Assembly (NCBI GenBank): GCA_038093515.1
Contig: JBBPSI010000321.1
Location: 1 to 12,500, forward strand
Reading direction: 5' to 3'
DNA: 12,500 bases
Origin: Butyriboletus loyo
Lineage: Eukaryota > Basidiomycota > Agaricomycetes > Boletales > Boletaceae
Below are positions 9,201-12,500 of this stretch, piece after piece. Positions within the stretch are counted from its first letter, which is position 1. Every line of letters starts with the position of its first letter. The notes below the pieces were generated by a model. The model searched no databases. It saw only the letters and a list, made by a program, of their open reading frames with translations, and was not told the origin of the DNA. The position numbers were made by a program, and so were the translations under genes.

Positions 9201-10622
9201 GAGGTGCGCCATCCTCGTGTCCGGGTCCATGTCGAGGTACCGGATGAGATACCGTTGGGTTATCGCCCATGGGTCGTCAGGGCGTCTCTCTGCTGGTTGA
9301 TCTGGGAATACGACTCTTCCAGTCGTCCAGTCTATGTCGGGGTTGGCGTCGCGAAGCCATGGCAGCCCGAGGATAACATTTTCTTGACCCACATTGAGGA
9401 TCAAGAACTCTCTAAGTTGTTCTGTTCCTCCCGTCTGGAGGATCATCGTTGTCGAGTATCGTATGGTTCCTCCTTTGTTTCTGGAACCGTCGACGTTGTG
9501 AGCTGTGAGCTCCTTGTTTAACCGTTTGATAGGGAGGTTGTTTCGCTTGACAAAATCCCTGTGTACGAAGCATCCTGATGCTCCACTATCTACCAGCGCG
9601 GTAGTGTCGAATACTGGCCCGTTCTTGTTGGCGCATAGCACAACCGGGATACGCATGGACTGGGCCTTCTGTCCAGTCGAATATGTGAAGGCGGCAATTG
9701 TCTCGGGGTGCCGCTCAACCTCGGGGGAGGGGAAACTCGGGTGGTCTCCCATAGCGGGGATCTTTGTCATCCGCTCTGTTGTCAACTCGTCGTCTGCTCC
9801 TCTCTTGACTGCTGTAGTCCCAGGAGCGTCATAGAAACGTTCTATAGGGGTTTCTGCCCTAATAGGAGGAATCGGGGGTAGATCGTCATCGTCTTCCTCG
9901 GTGGCGATGAGATCGGGCACGTCCATGTGCATGGGTCCTGGGGTCTCCAGGGGCGTGGCATAGGTGGTCTCCTCGGAGGTCTCATTGCTGCTGCTGACCT
10001 CCTGACGTCTTTTCTTGCGCTCTTGCACGTCTTCTTCTTCTCGGATCCTTTTTCCGAGGATTTCTTGTGCTACCGCGGCGGCTTGGTAGGCTTTCCTTAG
10101 GTCTGCGGGAGAGGTCGCTCGTTTCGACCTTCTTAATGTCGGCTTCTTTTCATCTTGGCCTCCGGACTTCTTTCTCCAGAGGGCGATCAACTCGTCAGTT
10201 GTCATTGTGGCTTCTTTTAATTCTGCCCCAGGGGTCATCTCCTCCTTGGGTTCGGCAGATGTCTCTTTTGGTGCTTGTGCGGGTACTGGCGTCGGCGCAG
10301 GCTTCCTTGGTGCGAGCGCAGGTTTCCTCACGAGAGGGCGTCGGTGTACGAACGGCTTGCTCCGTTGTACTAGTGTAAACCCCTCGGAGTCCACTACTGG
10401 CTCGGGTTTACCTGTGCTCGACCCAGATATCGGCGATCGGGGTGAGACTCTGTCGATGAGAGGACGTGGGGCGATACGTTCTGCCAGCGTCTTGGCAGCG
10501 GGTTCCTCTTTCTTCTTGCCAAAGGCCTTCTCGAGGCGTTGGCGAATTGTATCCTTGCTGATACCTCTCGACTCCAGGGTCTGGAGGAGTTCCTTAACCG
10601 AGGGCTCCGACGTGGAGGCGGC
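6243..10622 (-). CDS. pol: Chromovirus Pol: protease, RT, RNase H, integrase, chromodomain
   Basis: The frame runs from the codon after TGA 10625-10623 to the stop at 6245-6243, 1459 codons. No ATG follows that stop closely, so it is probably translated as part of a Gag-Pol fusion. Residues here count from the GTG at 10394. Protease has VDSGASG at 268-274. Reverse transcriptase spans about 450-690 with YMDD at 623-626. RNase H has Asp772, Glu814 and TDHKNL at 840-845. Integrase has an H-x6-H and C-x2-C zinc site (His981, His988, Cys1018, Cys1021) and D-D-35-E residues Asp1052, Asp1113 and Glu1149. A GPF motif lies at 1280-1282 and a chromodomain at about 1337-1378, expected to steer integration to marked chromatin. 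The first 250 residues are basic, then acidic, low-complexity sequence with no capsid domain I recognise. All catalytic motifs are intact. Confidence 0.95.
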   Translation of the reverse strand, partial: AASTSEPSVKELLQTLESRGISKDTIRQRLEKAFGKKKEEPAAKTLAERIAPRPLIDRVSPRSPISGSSTGKPEPVVDSEGFTLVQRSKPFVHRRPLVRKPALAPRKPAPTPVPAQAPKETSAEPKEEMTPGAELKEATMTTDELIALWRKKSGGQDEKKPTLRRSKRATSPADLRKAYQAAAVAQEILGKRIREEEDVQERKKRRQEVSSSNETSEETTYATPLETPGPMHMDVPDLIATEEDDDDLPPIPPIRAETPIERFYDAPGTTAVKRGADDELTTERMTKIPAMGDHPSFPSPEVERHPETIAAFTYSTGQKAQSMRIPVVLCANKNGPVFDTTALVDSGASGCFVHRDFVKRNNLPIKRLNKELTAHNVDGSRNKGGTIRYSTTMILQTGGTEQLREFLILNVGQENVILGLPWLRDANPDIDWTTGRVVFPDQPAERRPDDPWAITQRYLIRYLDMDPDTRMAHLWKKRLDQSARRTYGVRKATVSTEIAAKEEKPKKTLPAQYKGFEDVFEKKNLDELPPSRSFDHAIDLDKDFLPRVAKAYPLNPKETEACKEFVAEHLKTGKIVPSKSPQAAPFFFVGKKDGSLRPCQDYRHVNAHTIKNAYPLPLIGDLVDRLKGSKIFTKMDIRWGYNNVLIKPGDRWKAAFITPQGLFEPTVMFFGLCNSPATFQALMDHTFGDMIAEGWLVIYMDDILIHSEEAGVHEERTRRVLQRLREHKLFLKLEKCFFDTDEVEYLGMVIRAGRVQMDPTKLKAIQEWKSPTSVKAVRSFIGFCNFYRRFISNFSAISRPLHDLTKKSTKWEWTPEHESAFLKIKEIFLQQPVLAMPDTTREFKVMMDASLTATGAVLMQNDGNGDLHPCAYLSKTLSPAERNYDIYDRELLAVIHALEEWRHYLRGTGHPITILTDHKNLTYFRQPNKLSRRQARWMMYLQDYDIKFHHLPGTAMGPADALSRRDEVDTSADNQEVVLLPDSVFVKALDTVLAEKMVVSTENDPLIQKALSAMYEASPIFPRSAPHDWLFENDKLYYKGRLYVPEEARHPLVKELHEGPAGGHGGIFRTQNLVQRDYWWPGMGSFIRKFVTGCAVCQANKVNTHPTVPGLTPLSSTATRPFQQVSVDLITDLPESMGFDSVMVMVDHGLMKGVIFIPCNKTIDAAGVAQLFFDKVFTRFGLHDRCISDRGPQFASAFARELARLLKYDLALSSAYHPQTDGETERVNQELETYLRIFCDGRPDRWASILPMAEFSHNSTTHSVTGKTPFSLMIGYEPRAYPALGRTFLPALEARLSDLAASREEASEAHDKAQRLMKEWITTKFKPWKVGDKVWLEGRNLRLRYQSRKLAPKQEGPFEVAQVISPVAFRLRLPPTWKIHDVFHASLLSSYRETPEHGPNYTNPPPETIEGEEEYEVEKILSHRGTRNRRQYLVSWKGYSAAENTWEPEGNLDNSMPLL

Positions 10623-10625
10623 TCA
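10623..10625 (-). other. In-frame TGA between Gag-like region and Pol
   Basis: The codons before and after this TGA are in the same frame (10622 to 10394 is an exact multiple of three) and no other stop interrupts about 1680 codons. It may be a readthrough site, or a damaged CGA (Arg) codon: the following bases are GCC, and CGA-to-TGA is a CpG transition of the kind that separates the LTRs. Confidence 0.85.
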
Positions 10626-11285
10626 GACTTGTGACGGCGGCGGTGTCAGGGAAGAGGCGCGTCTGGTGTTCCCAATGTTCCAGGCTCTCGCAAGAGGTGG
10701 TGGAAGACTTTTCTGCGGGGTGGAGGTTATGCGAACCTGTACTGGTGGGGACGAAGCGCGTCTGGCTTTCCCGATCTCCCGTGCCTTGTCGAGGGGGGAG
10801 AGTTTCCTTGTGGCGGTGGTGGTGGCGCGTATCTGCGTGGGGGAGGAAGAGGCACGCATGGCTCTCCCTATGGCTCTTGCCTTTTCAATAGGGGAGCCAG
10901 TTCGGCGGGCTGCTCCCAAGGAGAGGGCTTTCTGAAGTGGGGTCTGTCGGGCAGTGGGGAGGGAGACTGCGCGTAAGTGCGCGACGGGGGAAGAGGCACG
11001 CATGGCTCTTCCGATGGCTTGTGCTTTCCAAAGCGGGGAACGGCGGGTGGCGGGGCGGGTGACAGTCGTGAAGGTTTCTTCTGCCGCGGCAGGATGAACG
11101 TGGAAGGGGTTTCGGCAGCCTGCTCGCAAGCAGGTAGAGGGCGTGTCTTCTACCGCAGTAGGATGATGATGGAAGGGGTTGTGACACACTGCTCGCGAGC
11201 AGGTGATGGCGGCGGCGGCGATGGCATGGACAATCTTGTCCTCAGTCTTCTCAGCGAGAAGGGCGTATCTGTTGGCGAAAGACAT
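10623..11285 (-). CDS. Gag-like N-terminal region, 220 aa, no recognisable capsid
   Basis: ATG at 11285-11283 is the first ATG on the minus strand after the predicted transcription start near 11614-11620, leaving a leader of about 330 nt without ATG; GCC precedes it, a favourable context. The position matches Gag. I see no retroviral-type capsid fold signature and no C-x2-C-x4-H-x4-C knuckle. Instead there are two C-x4-C-x4-H-x-H motifs (Cys29, Cys34, His39, His41 and Cys52, Cys57, His62, His64), each with a shared NPFH core, a possible metal site. Five 18-residue repeats of the form SPLxKAxxIGxAxRASSP follow at about 83-100, 115-132, 131-148, 163-180 and 196-213. They are basic and probably helical. 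The frame ends at TGA 10625-10623 but continues in phase into Pol. RNA or particle roles are inferred from position only. Confidence 0.7.
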   Translation of the reverse strand: MSFANRYALLAEKTEDKIVHAIAAAAITCSRAVCHNPFHHHPTAVEDTPSTCLRAGCRNPFHVHPAAAEETFTTVTRPATRRSPLWKAQAIGRAMRASSPVAHLRAVSLPTARQTPLQKALSLGAARRTGSPIEKARAIGRAMRASSSPTQIRATTTATRKLSPLDKAREIGKARRASSPPVQVRITSTPQKSLPPPLARAWNIGNTRRASSLTPPPSQV

Positions 11286-11369
11286 GGCGATCTCGGGGCG
11301 ACTTCGCAAAGTTGGAGATGGCGGCGGGCTGGGGGCGGCTTTACTGTTGGAGAACAGAAGCGAGTAGAG

Positions 11370-11379
11370 AGCTAATTCT
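11370..11379 (-). other. Putative primer binding site (self-priming type)
   Basis: Two bases inside the 5' LTR, the element strand reads AGAATTAGCT. The predicted 5' end of the transcript (11614 down to 11605) reads AGCTAATTCT, its exact complement over 10 bases. Further out, CGAGT also matches in register apart from a 4-versus-5 base interior. There is no TGG for pairing with a tRNA 3' CCA end. Tf1 self-primes in this way. Confidence 0.5.
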
Positions 11380-11381
11380 TT

Positions 11382-12199
11382 TGTTACGCTGGTAGCGCAC
11401 AATAGCTAGCAAGCGAGCACTTATAGGGGCTCGAGCCTAATGAGGAAACTAGCCGACTCGCGTAGACGACGCTATCGGGCTTCTGCAGAGCAAGTGTCGG
11501 CGAGATGTCGTAAGGTGGCGACCAGACGAGATCAAGCTGAAGCTTATCGGCTCTATCAGCAGATGGGGTATACTGCTAGATTACTATGCACTTGGTAGAT
11601 GCGTAGAATTAGCTAGAGAACTCGTAGTATCCTAAGTACGAGTATATATACTAATACATATGGCGCACAGACCGAGCTGTGCGTGGCAGCAAGGGTAGGG
11701 GGTTATGAGTCGACGCGAGTCATAACGGCAAAGTGGGGGAGCGGCAAAGTGCCGGTAACGAGGGAGCTATGCTCCGAGCAAGATGGCGACATCGTCAGCG
11801 AATAGGAAGAGCTGAAGGTGAAGTGACGATGTCCATGAGGTACAGCCCACAGGGCAAAGGGGACGCGAACAGCAGAGCCCTTGGATACGGGTCTCGACGC
11901 GAAGGTACTGACGCGTCGTAATCTAATCACGTGCTAGTCACGTGATGTAAGAAATGTCATTGGTCAAATAAAGGGGACGCGACAGCTCAGCTGTGGGTCC
12001 GGCCCGACGGGGCGACGAGACAGGGGCTATCTCAGTGTAGCGTCACTGAGACTTGCAGGAGCGACCGGGGAAGTGGATAACATCCACTAGGCGACTAAGG
12101 AGCGGGCGATGGGCGGCATCGCAAGACGGCAGGGGCGGCGGGGACGCGTGAGCGTGGGAAAACGAGTGGCGGGGTACGCTTAGGGGTAAAACTGTAACA
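11382..12199 (-). repeat. 5' LTR of the chromovirus
   Basis: This 818-bp copy lies upstream of the coding region on the minus strand, running from TGTTACAG at 12199 to GCGTAACA at 11382. By eye it differs from the 3' LTR at 20 bases, all transitions, plus one missing base. It supplies the promoter for the element transcript. Confidence 0.97.
11605..11963 (-). promoter_or_regulatory. 5' LTR promoter: CCAAT, two CACGTG, palindrome, TATA, start region
   Basis: In the direction of transcription the order is CCAAT at 11963-11959, CACGTG at 11944-11939 and 11933-11928, palindrome GCACAG/CTGTGC at 11682-11665, and GTATATATAC at 11651-11642. The expected start 25-36 bases downstream falls at about 11614-11625, next to the self-complementary segment at 11605-11614. 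The start site is inferred from TATA spacing and from the ATG-free leader. Confidence 0.6.
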
Positions 12200-12204
12200 G
12201 TCAC
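12200..12204. repeat. Target-site duplication GTCAC, right
   Basis: GTCAC follows the LTR end GTAACA and matches 5251-5255 exactly. Confidence 0.95.
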
Positions 12205-12500
12205 ATCTGGGAGTCCAGGGATTCTATCCTCACAAGGCCCTCTTCCAGCGCCTTCATGCACTCCTCCTCATGTTGATCCAGCGCCCGATTTTGCAGCTCT
12301 ACCAATGGAGAGTTGTTTGGACCTCACAGATACTATCTGAATGTCAGCATGCTAATGGCCATATCGCATGAATGGAATACCTGGAAGTACTCATCCGAGG
12401 CATGGAGAATCTGGGAGATTGGGCCCAACCAAATATCCAAGTCATCTGGCATTCCAATGGCCCACCAGTCCTGTGCAAACTCTTGCCAGCGATCCATGCT
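12201..12500 (-). pseudogene. Unrecognised reading frame, 3' end, broken
   Basis: Reading minus from the window edge, one frame gives about 54 residues rich in Trp and Asp from an ATG at 12497 (MDRWQEFAQDWWAIGMPDDL...). Two stops follow, TAG at 12335-12333 and TGA at 12326-12324. The same frame then stays open for 40 residues of charged, possibly coiled-coil sequence (LVELQNRALDQHEEECMKAL...) up to TGA 12203-12201. That last stop lies inside the GTCAC target duplication, so the chromovirus sits exactly at the end of this frame. I do not recognise the family. It may be a decayed host or transposon gene; the frame may begin beyond the window. Confidence 0.4.

Larger units (their letters stand above)
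5256..12199 (-). mobile_element. Full-length Ty3/gypsy chromovirus, 6944 bp
   Basis: Two direct repeats of 819 and 818 bp, beginning TGTTAC and ending GTAACA, bound the element, with GTCAC duplicated outside. The coding strand is minus, so the 5' LTR is at 11382-12199. Gene order in Pol is protease, reverse transcriptase, RNase H, integrase, GPF-type tail and chromodomain, which defines a Ty3/gypsy chromovirus. One continuous reading frame covers Gag-like and Pol parts with a single TGA between them, as in single-frame Tf1/sushi elements. The G-tract polypurine site and the possible self-priming site also fit that group. The LTRs differ at about 20 positions plus one indel (roughly 97-98% identical), so the insertion is fairly recent. 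All enzymatic motifs are intact, but the TGA would block or limit Pol unless read through. Confidence 0.97.

Noticed and set aside
6206..9834. Other plus-strand open frames inside the chromovirus
   Set aside because: All overlap the intact Pol frame on the other strand and show no known domain.
10207..10935. Long plus-strand open frame of 242 codons opposite the Gag-Pol junction
   Set aside because: It lies antisense to a frame with clear family motifs and shows only low-complexity sequence; similar shadows occur all along the GC-rich element.
11360..11381. tRNA primer binding site
   Set aside because: No TGG and no recognisable tRNA 3' complement follows the 5' LTR; I also tried an anticodon-loop half-tRNA reading and it did not fit.
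11286..11402. Longer Gag-like start reaching into the 5' LTR
   Set aside because: The upstream codon at 11402 is TTG, not ATG; the first ATG of the predicted transcript is at 11285.

Overview
The window looks like transposon-dominated DNA from a basidiomycete, probably an Agaricomycete. Three things point there: an almost intact Tf1/sushi-type chromovirus, a decayed gene of the TET/JBP dioxygenase family that is strongly expanded in mushroom-forming fungi, and mutation concentrated at CpG, as expected where cytosines are methylated. I see no intact host gene and no RNA gene.

Left part (1-5250) is old and decayed. Pieces of a dead Ty1/copia element (protease at 2-273, reverse transcriptase at 769-1411) flank a reverse-oriented LTR (274-768) that stands where the integrase should be. 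A 32-33 bp minisatellite (about 1412-2372) follows. A solo LTR of the same family lies at 2702-3219 with a perfect 5-bp target duplication. A TET/JBP-like 2-oxoglutarate/iron dioxygenase pseudogene lies at 3264-4351, and an imperfect tandem repeat of about 195 bp at 4538-5015.

Right part (5251-12204) is one young full-length Ty3/gypsy chromovirus on the minus strand. It has 818/819-bp LTRs beginning TGTTAC and ending GTAACA, flanked by GTCAC duplications. In element order, 5' to 3', it contains the 5' LTR with a TATA promoter, a putative self-priming site, an unusual Gag-like region, one in-frame TGA, then protease, reverse transcriptase, RNase H, integrase and chromodomain, a short 3' UTR, a polypurine tract and the 3' LTR. 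The last 300 bases hold the broken end of an unrecognised minus-strand reading frame whose terminal stop codon is where the element inserted.

The most interesting signals are: (i) the predicted 5' end of the gypsy transcript can pair with the sequence just inside the 5' LTR, suggesting Tf1-like self-priming instead of tRNA priming; (ii) no recognisable capsid or CCHC knuckle, but two C-x4-C-x4-H-x-H motifs and five 18-residue repeats; (iii) all substitutions between the two LTRs are transitions, mostly at CpG; (iv) two different LTR families share a promoter module of paired CACGTG boxes plus a GCACAG/CTGTGC palindrome ahead of TATA; (v) the TET/JBP relic carries lesions of the same kind.
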